Shown: positions 18,511 through 27,139, counted from the stretch's first letter. The stretch is 58,440 nt of DNA from JBCCJA01 sp039045975 (GCA_039045975.1 JBCCJA010000021.1:1-58440); one strand, 5' to 3'. Made by a program: numbers and translations. Notes: generated by a model from the letters alone, not told the origin.

Positions 18511-19818
18511 TCAGCGTTCGGCGAACGCGGGTGCCGCCGCGACCGGCCCCACGCGGCCGACGTCCCCGCCGAGCCCGACCGCCTTCGCGACGAACGCCTC
18601 GTATCCGCGATCGAGCTGTTCGACCCCGTCGACGCGCGAAGGCCCGTCGGCCGACAACGCTGCGATAAGGATCGCCGCGGCCCCGCGGAGGTCGCCGGCC
18701 CGCACCGTCGCCGCCCGAATACGGTCCACACCCGAGATGCGGATCTCGCCGTCGGCGTGCAAGACCTGCCCGCCGAAATCTGACAGTGCCGCCAGGTGGC
18801 CGAACCGTGTCGGGAAGACCGCGTCGCCGAGGGCCGAAGTGCCTTCGCCACGCAGCATCGCGGCGGTCAACTGCGGCTGCAGGTCGGTCGGCAGCCCCGG
18901 GTAGGGCCGTGCCGTCACCGAGACGGCGTGCGGTCGGGGCCGGGCCGAGACCGTCGGCGTTCCCGCACCGTCGACCGAGACGTCCGCCCCGGCCCGCAGG
19001 CAGACGGCCGTCACCGCCCTCATCGAGTCACCCGGGGCCCGCTCGATCCGCACGCGGCCGCCGGTCGCGACGGCGGCCAGCATCCAGGTTCCCGCTTCGA
19101 TCCTGTCGGGGGGAACCTCGACGTCGAAGCCGCGGAATCTGCGTCGGCCGGCAACCCGGATCGTCGCCGTTCCCGCGCCCGTAACTTCAGCCCCCATCTG
19201 CGTCAGCGTCGCGGCGAGCGTGACGATCTCCGGCTCGCGTGCCGCGTGGCGGATCACCGTCTCGCCATGGGCCCCGGTCGCCGCCATCAACGCGTTGGCC
19301 GTGCCGGTCACGCTCGGCCCGTGCGGGCCGAGCCTGTCGATCTCCGCGCCCCGCAGCCGCGTCGCCGACGCGACGATCTGGTCACCGTCCGGTTCGACGT
19401 CGGCCCCGAAGGCACGCATGGCGGCGACGTGCAGATCGACCGGCCTCGGCCCGATCGCACACCCGCCCGGCCGAGAAATCGTGACCGTCCCGCCGCGGGC
19501 CAGCAGCGGCCCGAGCAGACAGATCGTCCCCCGCGTGCCGGTCGGGGACGGATCGCGGTCGTCGATCGGGCCCGCACCCGGTGCGATCACGAGGTCATCG
19601 CCTTCGCGTGTCACGCGGGCGCCCTGCTGCCGCAGGGCGGAACTCATCGCGGCCACGTCGGTGACGTCGGGCACGCCGCGGAGCCGGCTCGGCCCGTCGG
19701 CGAGCAACGCCGCCGCCATCAGCGGGAGGCTCGCGTTCTTCGATCCGGAAACGCGGACGGTCCCGCGGAGAGGCTCTCCGCCGGTCACGCAGATCGATGG
19801 TCCGGTCACTGTCGGCAT
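18511..19818 (-). CDS. murA: UDP-N-acetylglucosamine 1-carboxyvinyltransferase (MurA)
   Basis: A 435-residue enolpyruvyl transferase. MurA transfers enolpyruvate from PEP to UDP-GlcNAc, the first committed step of peptidoglycan synthesis in the cytoplasm. Seen: SGSKNAS near residue 25 (Lys27 equals Lys22 of E. coli), the active-site loop PGGCAIGPRPVDLH with Cys120 equivalent to the fosfomycin target Cys115, PPDRIEAGT, and YPGLPTDLQPQLT with the catalytic Asp. All key residues are present. I use ATG 19818; an in-frame start further upstream would add an Arg-rich stretch unlike MurA. Next to prmC-prfA-rpmE on the same strand. An intact MurA supports a peptidoglycan-containing planctomycete. Confidence 0.92.
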   Translation of the reverse strand: MPTVTGPSICVTGGEPLRGTVRVSGSKNASLPLMAAALLADGPSRLRGVPDVTDVAAMSSALRQQGARVTREGDDLVIAPGAGPIDDRDPSPTGTRGTICLLGPLLARGGTVTISRPGGCAIGPRPVDLHVAAMRAFGADVEPDGDQIVASATRLRGAEIDRLGPHGPSVTGTANALMAATGAHGETVIRHAAREPEIVTLAATLTQMGAEVTGAGTATIRVAGRRRFRGFDVEVPPDRIEAGTWMLAAVATGGRVRIERAPGDSMRAVTAVCLRAGADVSVDGAGTPTVSARPRPHAVSVTARPYPGLPTDLQPQLTAAMLRGEGTSALGDAVFPTRFGHLAALSDFGGQVLHADGEIRISGVDRIRAATVRAGDLRGAAAILIAALSADGPSRVDGVEQLDRGYEAFVAKAVGLGGDVGRVGPVAAAPAFAER

Positions 19819-19862
19819 GGCGGCGGACGGTAGCGGACCGCGTCCGACGGCGTCGACCCGCG

Positions 19863-20738
19863 TCACGGGGCGTCGGTGACGACCGAGACGACACGCGGCC
19901 GGCCGCACGGCTCGGCAAGGGCATTCACCGGCCCCACGCCCGAGAACAGACTTTCGCACGTCGGAAACTGCGGCGGGTCGATCTCGACGAGCAGCCGCCC
20001 GCCCGCGACGAGTCGACCGGCGACATCGCCCGCAATCCGCCGCACGAGGTCGAGCCCGTCCGCCCCCGCCGTCAATGCCGACCTCGGCTCATGCTCTCGC
20101 ACGTCGGGCGCGAGGCCGGCCCAATCGCCGTCGGGCACATAGGGCGGGTTCGAGACGATCACGTCGAACGGCGGCTCGTCCGCGACCGGGCCGAACAGGT
20201 CGCCCTCGCGAAACTCGACGCGGTCGGCGACGCCGAGCGTCTCCGCGTTCTGGCTCGCGACGGCGAGCGCCGCGTCGGAGACGTCGGTGGCGATCACCTC
20301 GGCCCGCGGCAGGGCGGCGGCGATCGCGACCGCGACGCAGCCGCTGCCGGTGCACAGATCGAGCACGCGGGCCTTTTCCAGCCCGAGCCCGCGGACGTGC
20401 TCGACGGCGTGTTGGACGAGCAGTTCCGATTCCGGACGCGGGATCAACACGTCGGGAGTGACCGCGAACCGCAGGCCGTAGAACTCTTTATGGCCGACGA
20501 GGTAGGCGACCGGCTCGGCATTCGCCCGTCGCTTCACGAGGTCCCGCATCTTGCCGCGGACGCCGTCGTCGAGCCGCTCCTGATACGAAGCGTAGAGGTC
20601 GATCCGCCGGCAGCCCTTCGCGTGGGCGAGCAACACCTCAGCGTCGAGCCGGGGGCTGTCGAAGCCCTGTTTCGTCAGATGGGACGTCGTCCAGTCGAGG
20701 ACCGCCTTCACGGTCCAATCGGTGCCGGTCGCAGGCAT
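19863..20738 (-). CDS. prmC: Peptide chain release factor N5-glutamine methyltransferase
   Basis: A 291-residue SAM-dependent methyltransferase that modifies the Gln of the GGQ motif in release factors, raising termination efficiency. The N-terminal helical domain is followed by VLIPRPESELLV, the SAM loop VLDLCTGSGCVAVAIA, and the signature NPPYVP that binds the glutamine. The ATG at 20738 has GAAAGGA five bases upstream, which decides it over a longer frame. It follows prfA, its substrate, on the same strand after a 372-base gap that contains a palindrome. Length agrees with PrmC (about 280). Confidence 0.95.
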   Translation of the reverse strand: MPATGTDWTVKAVLDWTTSHLTKQGFDSPRLDAEVLLAHAKGCRRIDLYASYQERLDDGVRGKMRDLVKRRANAEPVAYLVGHKEFYGLRFAVTPDVLIPRPESELLVQHAVEHVRGLGLEKARVLDLCTGSGCVAVAIAAALPRAEVIATDVSDAALAVASQNAETLGVADRVEFREGDLFGPVADEPPFDVIVSNPPYVPDGDWAGLAPDVREHEPRSALTAGADGLDLVRRIAGDVAGRLVAGGRLLVEIDPPQFPTCESLFSGVGPVNALAEPCGRPRVVSVVTDAP

Positions 20739-20947
20739 CGGGCGTCCTTTCGCGGTCCGGCCGTCACCTTCCGTGGGCCGGTTCTGTCGGTCGTCGTTCG
20801 CAGCGGCGTTGTTCACGCGGGGATCGTAGGAGAATCGTCCCACCGAGACACGCGAACACAAATGGTCCGACCTCCCGGTCGGGTCGCGCAGCCACGAGAC
20901 GACATTGGCCTCGGTCCGCGAGAGTTAAGGTCGGTGGCAACGCGGGG

Positions 20948-21031
20948 CTCGTAGGGCAGGCCCCCGCCCTGCCGAATTTCGGGGATCGGTCTCAGTCTCA
21001 AAATGCGTCAGGCGGGGGCCTGACCTGCGAG
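20948..21031. repeat. Dispersed palindrome, TAGGGCA family
   Basis: The arms 20948-20968 and 21011-21031 pair at 19 of 21 positions around a 42-base spacer; the core reads GTAGGGCAGGCCCCCGCC. A closely related perfect palindrome lies at 53154-53239 and a relative at 48119-48190. It is a REP/MITE-like intergenic element; transcribed, it would fold into a long hairpin between prfA and prmC. Confidence 0.85.
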
Positions 21032-21081
21032 ACTTGCAGAGGTCCGCAAAGCGAATTGCGCGTCATCTTGTGCCTGCGGCA

Positions 21082-21099
21082 CCCGACCATGAGGTCGGG
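21082..21099. repeat. Short hairpin CCCGACC-atga-GGTCGGG
   Basis: A perfect 7-bp stem with a 4-base loop, 11 bases downstream of the prfA stop in prfA orientation. It has no trailing U-run on the minus strand, so it may be a repeat fragment and not an intrinsic terminator. Confidence 0.6.
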
Positions 21100-21110
21100 C
21101 CACCGCCCGT

Positions 21111-22175
21111 TTATGCGACGTCGCCCTTGAGCCGCTCCTGACGGTCGAACTCCAGCAGCCCGTCGAGCAGCTCGCCCATGTGCCCGAGCATGACCTGGTC
21201 GAGCTTGTGGATCGTCAGCCCGATGCGGTGATCGGTGATGCGGTTCTGCGGGTAGTTGTACGTGCGGATGCGGTCGGAGCGGTCGCCGGTGCCGACGAGG
21301 GTGCGGCGGTGCTCGGCCCGGGCCTCGTGGGCCTCCCGCTCGCGCAGATCGAGAATCCGGGCCCGCAGTTCCGCCATCGCCTTCGCCCGGTTTTTGTGCT
21401 GGCTCTTCTCGTCCTGGATTTTGACGACGATCCCGGTCGGCAGGTGCGTCATGCGGACGGCCGATTCGGTCTTATTGACCTTCTGCCCGCCCGGCCCGCC
21501 GGCCCGCATCGTGTCGACCTGGATGTCCTGTTCGTCGATCTCGACCTCGACCTCGGTCGCCTCCGGCAAGACCGCGACGGTCGCGGCCGAGGTGTGGACA
21601 CGTCCCTGCGTTTCGGTCGCGGGGACCCGTTGCACGCGGTGCCCGCCCGACTCGAACTGCAGGTGATGGAACGCCCCCTCGCCCGAGATCGACAGCTTCA
21701 ACTCCTTGAACCCGCCCATATCGGACGCAGACGACTCAAGGATCTCGACCTTCCACTTCCGCGTCGCGCACAACGCCTCATACATGCGGAACAGGTCGCC
21801 GGCGAATAGTGCGGCCTCTTGCCCGCCGGCCCCGGCCCGGATCTCCATGATGAGACCGCCGCGGGTGATCGAGTCGCCGGCCGCGGCGAGGTCTTCGAGT
21901 TCCGCGACGAGCGTGTCTCGCTCGGCCTTCAGCTGCTTCAACTCGGCCTGCGTCTCCGCGTCGTCGCCGAGTTCGGCGAGCAGTTCCCCGGCGGCGGCGA
22001 TATCGGCCTCGAGACCGTGAAACCGCGCGACCTCACCCGCGACCTTCTGCAGACCGCCGTACTCTTTTTGGACCGCGATCAGCCTGTCGGTGTCGGACAG
22101 GACGGCCGGGTCTTGCAGTTCCTCCTCCAGTTCCCGGAAGCGGGCGTACTTCGCTTCGAGGCTGGCGGGGACCAT
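21111..22175 (-). CDS. prfA: Peptide chain release factor 1
   Basis: A 354-residue class I release factor recognising UAA and UAG. The N-terminal coiled-coil-like domain is Glu/Lys-rich; the codon-recognition motif is PAT within VQRVPATETQG, the RF1 form (RF2 has SPF); GGQ lies in RAGGPGGQKVNKT at about residue 228, where it enters the peptidyl transferase centre; the C-terminal domain ends RQERLKGDVA. Length is close to E. coli RF1 (360). ATG start at 22175. Upstream is rpmE and downstream prmC, which methylates this GGQ, an arrangement known from many bacteria. Confidence 0.97.
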   Translation of the reverse strand: MVPASLEAKYARFRELEEELQDPAVLSDTDRLIAVQKEYGGLQKVAGEVARFHGLEADIAAAGELLAELGDDAETQAELKQLKAERDTLVAELEDLAAAGDSITRGGLIMEIRAGAGGQEAALFAGDLFRMYEALCATRKWKVEILESSASDMGGFKELKLSISGEGAFHHLQFESGGHRVQRVPATETQGRVHTSAATVAVLPEATEVEVEIDEQDIQVDTMRAGGPGGQKVNKTESAVRMTHLPTGIVVKIQDEKSQHKNRAKAMAELRARILDLREREAHEARAEHRRTLVGTGDRSDRIRTYNYPQNRITDHRIGLTIHKLDQVMLGHMGELLDGLLEFDRQERLKGDVA

Positions 22176-22190
22176 CGGAGAACCGTCGGG

Positions 22191-22300
22191 GGCGAGCCCG
22201 GGGCGTCAGCCCCGGGACGGGTGCGGTGAAGGGTGACACGCGGGTCGGAAGTTTCACCGGCCCGCGGACGCGTCCCCGGGCGGGCACCCCGGGGCTCGCC
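22191..22300. repeat. Nested palindrome between rpmE and prfA
   Basis: The outer arms GGCGAGCCCGGGG (22191-22203) and the near-complement at 22287-22300 enclose two smaller hairpins: CCCGGGGC-gtca-GCCCCGGG (22197-22216) and CCCCGGG/CCCGGGG (22274-22294). The right edge touches the rpmE TAG stop at 22300-22302. The element shares GGCGAGCC-GGGG with the hairpin after grpE (30732-30757). It fills most of the intergenic gap. Confidence 0.8.
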
Positions 22301-22557
22301 TATTTCTTGCCCTTCGCACCCCACTTGAACTTCTTGTTGAACTTCTCGACGCGGCCGGCGGCGTCGACGAACTTCATCTTCCCGGTGAAGAACGGGTGCG
22401 ACTCGCTGCTGATATCCACCTTGTAGCAGGGGTACGTCTGCCCTTCGTACTCGGTCTCTTCTTTGCAGTTGATCGTCGAACGCGTCAGGAACTTCACGCC
22501 GCTCGACGTGTCGTGGAACACGACCTCACGGTAGTTCGGGTGGATGTCTTTTTTCAT
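22300..22557 (-). CDS. rpmE: 50S ribosomal protein L31, type B
   Basis: An 85-residue large-subunit protein that helps bridge the ribosomal subunits. It starts MKKDIHPNYREVVFHDTSSG and includes SSESHPFFTGKMKF and AAGRVEKFNKKF, the L31 signature. It lacks the CxC...CxxC zinc ligands of type A; the HDTSSG segment marks the zinc-free type B form. Two Cys (about residues 31 and 44) lie elsewhere and do not form the zinc set. I use ATG 22557; the same frame extends upstream but that part has no L31 similarity. In bacteria with both forms, type B is often induced under zinc limitation; here no Zur box was evident. Confidence 0.95.
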   Translation of the reverse strand: MKKDIHPNYREVVFHDTSSGVKFLTRSTINCKEETEYEGQTYPCYKVDISSESHPFFTGKMKFVDAAGRVEKFNKKFKWGAKGKK

Positions 22558-22676
22558 CGGGCTCGGCCTGTGGGGGTCGCCGGGTCGGATTCGGGGCGGC
22601 ACACGCGCACCGCTTCCCGAGCGGCGGGCCGCGAAAGATACAGGACCGGTCGCGAAGCGACAATTGCGTGGGCGGT

Positions 22677-23015
22677 TCAGGCCAACGCGAAGAGCGTTCG
22701 CAGGCCGGCGTCGATTTCCGCCAGCAGAGCGGACGGCATCTTTCCGAGTCGACGCCGCAAGAGTCGTCGGTGCAGCGTCGCCGGCTTCGACCATTTGACG
22801 ACCGAGGGCTTTTTGAGCCCGGTCGCTCTCAGTTCCGGTGCAGCGACACGTAGCACGTGTGGATCGACGCCATCGATACGGCTTGAAATCGGGAGCACGA
22901 CCACGTCGGGACCGGTCGGCAGATCGTCGGCGGAGACGACGACCGCGGGACGCAATTTCACGTCCGATGCGTCGGTGAACGGGAATGCGATCAGGACGAC
23001 ATCGCCTCGCTTCAC
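22677..23015 (-). CDS. MazF/PemK-family toxin candidate
   Basis: A 112-residue protein with the MazF/PemK barrel opening KRGDVVLIAFPFTD, then RPAVVVSADD and a central segment LPISSRIDG, all typical of this endoribonuclease family that cleaves mRNA. The C-terminal part has LKKPSVVKWSKPATL and an Arg-rich stretch. The GTG start at 23015 overlaps the stop of the upstream 65-residue gene as GTGA, the usual antitoxin-first order. Activity and cleavage specificity cannot be read from sequence. It lies 119 bases upstream of rpmE on the same strand. Confidence 0.85.
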   Translation of the reverse strand: MKRGDVVLIAFPFTDASDVKLRPAVVVSADDLPTGPDVVVLPISSRIDGVDPHVLRVAAPELRATGLKKPSVVKWSKPATLHRRLLRRRLGKMPSALLAEIDAGLRTLFALA

Positions 23016-23209
23016 AGCGGCTCACCGTCCTCAGGCCCGTAAATGTCTTCGGCCTCGTCGAACCAAAACGCCAAAGACTCGGACATCGCGGCGGCGAGAT
23101 CGCGGTGAGCCCCCGTTTCACCCGAGTTCCGGTCCGATTCGGCCGGCGACGGCGTGGCGGATTCGTCGGCCTTGACGTGGTCGTCGGTCGCGGACTGATC
23201 GAGTGCCAT
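23012..23209 (-). CDS. Candidate antitoxin for the MazF-like toxin
   Basis: A 65-residue acidic protein, translated just before the toxin with a 4-base overlap. The N-terminal part is polar and probably disordered (ESATPSPAESDRNSGE); the C-terminal part SESLAFWFDEAEDIYGPED is acidic and aromatic, a pattern fitting a peptide that inserts into the MazF groove. No DNA-binding motif is obvious, so autoregulation is uncertain. The assignment rests on position and size. Confidence 0.65.
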   Translation of the reverse strand: MALDQSATDDHVKADESATPSPAESDRNSGETGAHRDLAAAMSESLAFWFDEAEDIYGPEDGEPL

Positions 23210-23298
23210 CGGTGGATGTATGACCCGGGGAGGTGACGGTTAATTCATTTGCGACATACTACGGGTGAAACGCGTTACAAAGCGACTTGATTATATTC

Positions 23299-24603
23299 AT
23301 GCCCCTCGATCACACCCGCAGTTCCGCCGAGTTCGCCCGCGCCCGAAACCTGATCCCGGGGGGCGTCAACAGCCCCGCCCGCGCCTTCGGGGCCGTCGGC
23401 CGCGACCCCGTCATCATGGACCGCGGCGAAGGCCCGTATGTCTGGGACATCGACGGGAACCGCTACATCGACTTCATCGGGTCGTGGGGGCCGCACATCC
23501 TCGGGCACCGGCACCCGGCCGTGATGGACGCGATCGCCACGGCGTGTGCGAAGGGCACGAGCTTCGGAGCCCCGACGCTCGCCGAGAGCGAACTGGCCGA
23601 GGCCGTCGTCGACGCCGTCGACTCGGTCGAAATGGTCCGCATGACCAATTCCGGGACCGAGGCCGCGATGTCGGCGATCCGCCTCGCCCGCGGCGCGACC
23701 GGGCGGGACGTCGTCGTGAAATTCGCCGGCAACTACCACGGCCACGTCGACGCGATGCTCGTCTCGGCCGGCAGCGGGGCGTTGACGCTCGGCACACCGT
23801 CGAGCCCCGGCGTCCCGGCCGGCTGCACGAACGACACCGTCGTGCTCACCTACAACGAGCCCGGTCAGTTGGAAGAACTGTTCGCCGCCCGCGGCGAAGA
23901 GATCGCCGGCGTCTTCCTGGAGGGCGTCGTCGGCAACATGGGCCTCGTCCCGCCCGAGCCGGAGTTCCTCGCCGCGATCCGCCGGCTGACCGAGAAGCAC
24001 GGCGCCGTGATGGGCGTCGATGAGGTCATGACCGGCTTCCGCTTGGCCTACGGCGGGGCCCAAGAGGTGCTCGGCATCACGCCCGACGTCTCGATGTTCG
24101 GCAAAGTGATCGGCGGCGGCATGCCGGTCGGGGCCTACGGCGGCCGGCGCGACATCATGGAGCACGTCAGCCCGGTCGGCCCCGTCTATCAGGCCGGGAC
24201 GCTGTCGGGGAACCCGGTCGCGATGGCCAGCGGGCTCGCCACGCTGCGGACGCTGAAAGAGACGAACCCCTACCCGCGGCTCGAAGAACTCGGGGCCCGC
24301 CTCGCGAGAGGTTTCGACGAGGTCGCCACGAAGCACGGCGTCCCGCACGCCGTCCAACGCGTCGGCAGCATGCTGACGCTGTTCTTCAACCCGGGCCCGG
24401 TCCGCAACCTCGACGACGCGACCGCGTCCGACACCGACGCCTTCGCCCGCTTCTTCCGCGGCATGCTCGACCGCGGCGTCTACCTGCCGTGCAGCCAGTT
24501 CGAGGCGATGTTCGTCTCCGCGGCCCACGACGAGGCGATGATCGACGAAACGATCGCCGCGGCCGACGCGGCCCTGGCCGATATGGCCTCAGATCGGACT
24601 TGA
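23299..24603 (+). CDS. hemL: Glutamate-1-semialdehyde 2,1-aminomutase
   Basis: A 434-residue PLP enzyme of the class III aminotransferase fold. It converts glutamate-1-semialdehyde to 5-aminolevulinate in the C5 route of tetrapyrrole synthesis. Seen: NLIPGGVNSPARAF at the N-terminus, GVDEVMTGFRLAYGGAQ with the PLP-contacting Asp, and MFGKVIGGGMPVGAYGG with Lys269 as the Schiff-base lysine. Length matches the family (about 430). I start at ATG 23299; an in-frame TTG at 23287 is unlikely. No Shine-Dalgarno sequence is clear. It is divergent from the toxin pair and followed by tRNA-Pro on the opposite strand. Confidence 0.96.
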   Translation: MPLDHTRSSAEFARARNLIPGGVNSPARAFGAVGRDPVIMDRGEGPYVWDIDGNRYIDFIGSWGPHILGHRHPAVMDAIATACAKGTSFGAPTLAESELAEAVVDAVDSVEMVRMTNSGTEAAMSAIRLARGATGRDVVVKFAGNYHGHVDAMLVSAGSGALTLGTPSSPGVPAGCTNDTVVLTYNEPGQLEELFAARGEEIAGVFLEGVVGNMGLVPPEPEFLAAIRRLTEKHGAVMGVDEVMTGFRLAYGGAQEVLGITPDVSMFGKVIGGGMPVGAYGGRRDIMEHVSPVGPVYQAGTLSGNPVAMASGLATLRTLKETNPYPRLEELGARLARGFDEVATKHGVPHAVQRVGSMLTLFFNPGPVRNLDDATASDTDAFARFFRGMLDRGVYLPCSQFEAMFVSAAHDEAMIDETIAAADAALADMASDRT

Positions 24604-24675
24604 GAAGGACTGGCCCGATCACCCCGGCGGGGCTCAGCCTTAAGCGGACGACGACCTACGCCGTAGTGACCGAAG

Positions 24676-24749
24676 TCGGGGTGACACGATTTGAACGTGC
24701 GGCCTCTACGTCCCGAACGTAGCGCTCTACCAGGCTGAGCTACACCCCG
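24676..24749 (-). tRNA. tRNA-Pro (CGG)
   Basis: A 74-base tRNA without encoded CCA. The acceptor CGGGGTG pairs with CACCCCG, the D stem is GCTC/GAGC, the anticodon stem CTACG/CGTAG encloses TTCGGGA (anticodon CGG, reading CCG), and the T arm is GCACG-TTCAAAT-CGTGT. The discriminator is A. It lies between hemL and groEL, on the opposite strand to both. Confidence 0.97.
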
Positions 24750-24964
24750 TCAGTCCTGTCGTTGGCGGACCGTACCTGACGCGGCTCGGCGGGCAAAGTC
24801 CAACGGCGATCGGGCGGTCGCAGGAGACCGCCAGTTTGGCAGCGTTCCCCGTCGGCCGGACGCGCAGCGATCGCGAATTCCCCGCCGCCGTCCTGCCAAG
24901 TCGTCCTGGTACGGCGGTTGCTTCCATCGTCATCTGTCGCAGGTTCTGCGTGCGGACGGCCAAG

Positions 24965-24970
24965 TTGACA
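24965..24970 (+). promoter_or_regulatory. Possible -35 box upstream of groEL1
   Basis: A TTGACA match 42 bases before the GTG start, within the 263-base gap after tRNA-Pro. The hexamer at a 17-base spacer is TTCGCG, a poor -10, so this is weak. No CIRCE inverted repeat (TTAGCACTC/GAGTGCTAA) was found in the gap, which suggests HrcA does not control this group. Confidence 0.25.
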
Positions 24971-25012
24971 CCCGCCGGCCGACCCGGTTCGCGTTTTTAC
25001 GAGGAATAAGAC

Positions 25013-26707
25013 GTGGCGAAGATTCTCGAGTTCGATGACGAAGCCCGGAAGAGCCTGCTGGCAGGCGTCGGCAAATTGTCGCGGGCGGTCAAAAGCACGC
25101 TCGGCCCGCGGGGGCGGAATGCCGTCCTCGACAAGGGCTGGGGCGCCCCGAAGGTCACGAAGGACGGCGTGACGGTCGCCGAAGACGTCGAGCTCGAAGA
25201 CCCATTCGAGAACATGGGCGTCCAGCTCGTTAAAGAGGTCGCGTCGAAGACGAACGACGCGGCCGGCGACGGCACGACGACCGCGACCGTGCTGGCCGAG
25301 GCGCTGTTCCGCGAATCGCAGCGTTTCCTCGCGGCGGGGGCGGACGCGACGCAGCTGTCCCGCGGTGCGTTCAAGGCGGTCGAGGCGATCGTGGCCGAGC
25401 TCGGCTCGACCGCGAAGCCCTGTGGCGCCACCGACAAGAAGGCGATCCAGACCGTCGCGACGATCGCCGGCAATAACGACGCCGAGATTGGCAAGACGCT
25501 CGCCGAGGCGTTCATCAAGGTCGGGGCCGACGGCGTCGTCAGCGTCGACGAGGGCCGCGGCACGGAGACGACCGTCGAATTCGTCGAGGGCATGGAGTTC
25601 GACCGCGGCTTCCTGTCGCCGCACTTCGTGACCGACGAGGACGACCAGGTCGTCGAACTCGAAAACTGCCGCATCTTGATCTTCGAAGAGAAGATCTCGA
25701 ACGCGAAGAACTTGGTGCCGCTGCTCGAAGAGATCTCGAAGGCCTCGGTGCCGCTGCTGATTATCGCCGAGGACATCGAAGGCGAAGCCCTCGCGACGCT
25801 CGTCGTGAACAAGATGCGGGGCATCTTGAAGGTCGCGGCGGTGAAGGCTCCGGGCTACGGCGACCGCCGCAAGGCGATGCTCGAAGACATCGCCGTGCTG
25901 ACCGGCGGGCAGGCGATCTTTAAAGACCTCGGCGTGAAGCTCGACGCCGTCACGACCGAGCACCTGGGCGTCGCCAAGAAGGTGAAGCTGACGTCCGACA
26001 AGACACAGGTCATCCAAGGAGCGGGCGATAAAAGTGCGATCGACGGCCGGGTCGCCCAGATTAAGGCCGAGATCGAAAACACCGATTCTGATTACGACCG
26101 CGAGAAGCTCGAAGAGCGTCTCGCGAAGCTCGCCGGCGGCGTCGCCCAGATTAAGGTCGGGGCCGCGACCGAGACTGAGATGAAGGAACGCAAGGACCTC
26201 ATCGAAGACGCCTACATGGCGACGAAGGCCGCGATCGAAGAAGGCATCGTCCCGGGCGGCGGCGTGGCGTTGCTGCGGGCCGGCAAGGCCCTCGACGGGC
26301 TCAAGCTCAAAGGCGACGAGAAGTATGGGGCCGATCTCGTGAAGGCGGTCTTGGAGATGCCGCTCCGCACGATCGCCGCGAACGCCGGGCAGGACGGTTC
26401 TGTCGTCGCCAACCGTGTGAAGAAGTCGGACGAGGCCGCCTTCGGCTACGACGCCTACGCCGACCGCTACGGCGACATGTTCGAGTACGGAATCATCGAC
26501 CCTGCCAAGGTCGTGCGGACCTCACTGCAGAATGCCCTGTCGGTCGCATCGCTGCTGATGACGACCGATTCCCTGATCGCCGACGAACCGGTCGAAGAAG
26601 CGGCCGGGGGCGGCCACGATCACGACCATGACCACGACATGGGTGGCATGGGCGGAATGGGGATGGGCGGCATGGGTGGAATGGGCGGCATGCCCGGCAT
26701 GATGTGA
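25013..26707 (+). CDS. groEL: Chaperonin GroEL, copy 1, with His-Asp tail
   Basis: A 564-residue 60-kDa chaperonin that folds proteins in a GroES-capped double ring using ATP. The catalytic stretch AGDGTTTATVLAEAL and the hinge regions (GVVSVDEGRGTETTVEFVEGM, APGYGDRRKAMLEDIA, GIVPGGGVALLRAG) are present. The tail is unusual: a HDHDHDHD run directly before a GGM-rich segment with five MGG/GGM units; standard tails have only the GGM part. The GTG start at 25013 is preceded by GAGGA seven bases upstream. The His/Asp run could bind metal ions. It is followed by groES, then a second groEL, on the same strand. Confidence 0.96.
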   Translation: MAKILEFDDEARKSLLAGVGKLSRAVKSTLGPRGRNAVLDKGWGAPKVTKDGVTVAEDVELEDPFENMGVQLVKEVASKTNDAAGDGTTTATVLAEALFRESQRFLAAGADATQLSRGAFKAVEAIVAELGSTAKPCGATDKKAIQTVATIAGNNDAEIGKTLAEAFIKVGADGVVSVDEGRGTETTVEFVEGMEFDRGFLSPHFVTDEDDQVVELENCRILIFEEKISNAKNLVPLLEEISKASVPLLIIAEDIEGEALATLVVNKMRGILKVAAVKAPGYGDRRKAMLEDIAVLTGGQAIFKDLGVKLDAVTTEHLGVAKKVKLTSDKTQVIQGAGDKSAIDGRVAQIKAEIENTDSDYDREKLEERLAKLAGGVAQIKVGAATETEMKERKDLIEDAYMATKAAIEEGIVPGGGVALLRAGKALDGLKLKGDEKYGADLVKAVLEMPLRTIAANAGQDGSVVANRVKKSDEAAFGYDAYADRYGDMFEYGIIDPAKVVRTSLQNALSVASLLMTTDSLIADEPVEEAAGGGHDHDHDHDMGGMGGMGMGGMGGMGGMPGMM

Positions 26708-26720
26708 TCGCGATTCTTAC

Positions 26721-26807
26721 AAGCCCTGCCGCGTGAGCGGCCGGGCAGCGTATCGGCGGGCTCACGATGAGCCGTAGCCCGCCCTCGCCGCCGACGCGGC
26801 AAGGCTT
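26721..26807. repeat. Long imperfect palindrome between groEL1 and groES
   Basis: The arm AAGCCCTGCCGCGTGAGCGG (26721-26740 and on) and its near-complement ending in CGACGCGGCAAGGCTT (to 26807) enclose a second inverted pair (GGCGGGCT/AGCCgtaGCCCGCC). A copy of the arm occurs at 53017-53041, so the sequence is dispersed. It fills the gap after the groEL1 stop and lies in the groES leader; as RNA it would be a strong hairpin. Confidence 0.85.
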
Positions 26808-26834
26808 ATTCGAAAACCTCTATTTTAAGGACTG

Positions 26835-27128
26835 ATGATGACCCTTAATCCGCTCGACGACCGCGTCGTGGTCGAACCGCTCGAAGCCGAAGAGACGACC
26901 GCCGGCGGGATCGTCCTGCCCGACGCCGCCCAGGAGAAGCAGCAGCGGGGCAAGGTCGTCGCCGTCGGCCCGGGCAAGTTGCTCGATTCGGGCGAGCGGT
27001 CTCCCGTCGGCGTTGACGTCGGCGACGAGGTCGTCTTCGGCAAGTACGGCGGGACCGAGATCGAGGTCGACGGCAGCGAAGTTAAGATCCTCCGCGAGTC
27101 GGACATCCTCGCGAAGGTCCTCGCTTAA
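26835..27128 (+). CDS. groES: Co-chaperonin GroES
   Basis: A 97-residue lid protein of the GroEL ring. It shows NPLDDRVVVEPLEAEE, the mobile-loop region (TTAGGIVLPDAAQEKQQRG), PGKLLDSGERSPVGVDVGD, and the ending ESDILAKVLA, all GroES hallmarks. Two ATGs occur in tandem (26835 and 26838); AAGG lies four bases before the first and seven before the second, so the second may be the true start. It sits between two groEL genes, each gap holding a palindrome. Confidence 0.96.
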   Translation: MMTLNPLDDRVVVEPLEAEETTAGGIVLPDAAQEKQQRGKVVAVGPGKLLDSGERSPVGVDVGDEVVFGKYGGTEIEVDGSEVKILRESDILAKVLA

Positions 27129-27139
27129 TCCACGACGCC

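Larger units (their letters stand above)
20739..21110. other. 372-base gap between prmC and prfA
   Basis: No credible gene. It contains an 84-base imperfect palindrome (20948-21031) and a short hairpin (21082-21099), both listed separately. The remainder shows no recognisable RNA gene or promoter. Confidence 0.6.

Noticed and set aside
17834..18904. Plus-strand frame opposite the exported protein and murA
   Set aside because: It has no motif and lies opposite two supported genes.
24750..25012. CIRCE element upstream of groEL1
   Set aside because: No TTAGCACTC/GAGTGCTAA pair is present.
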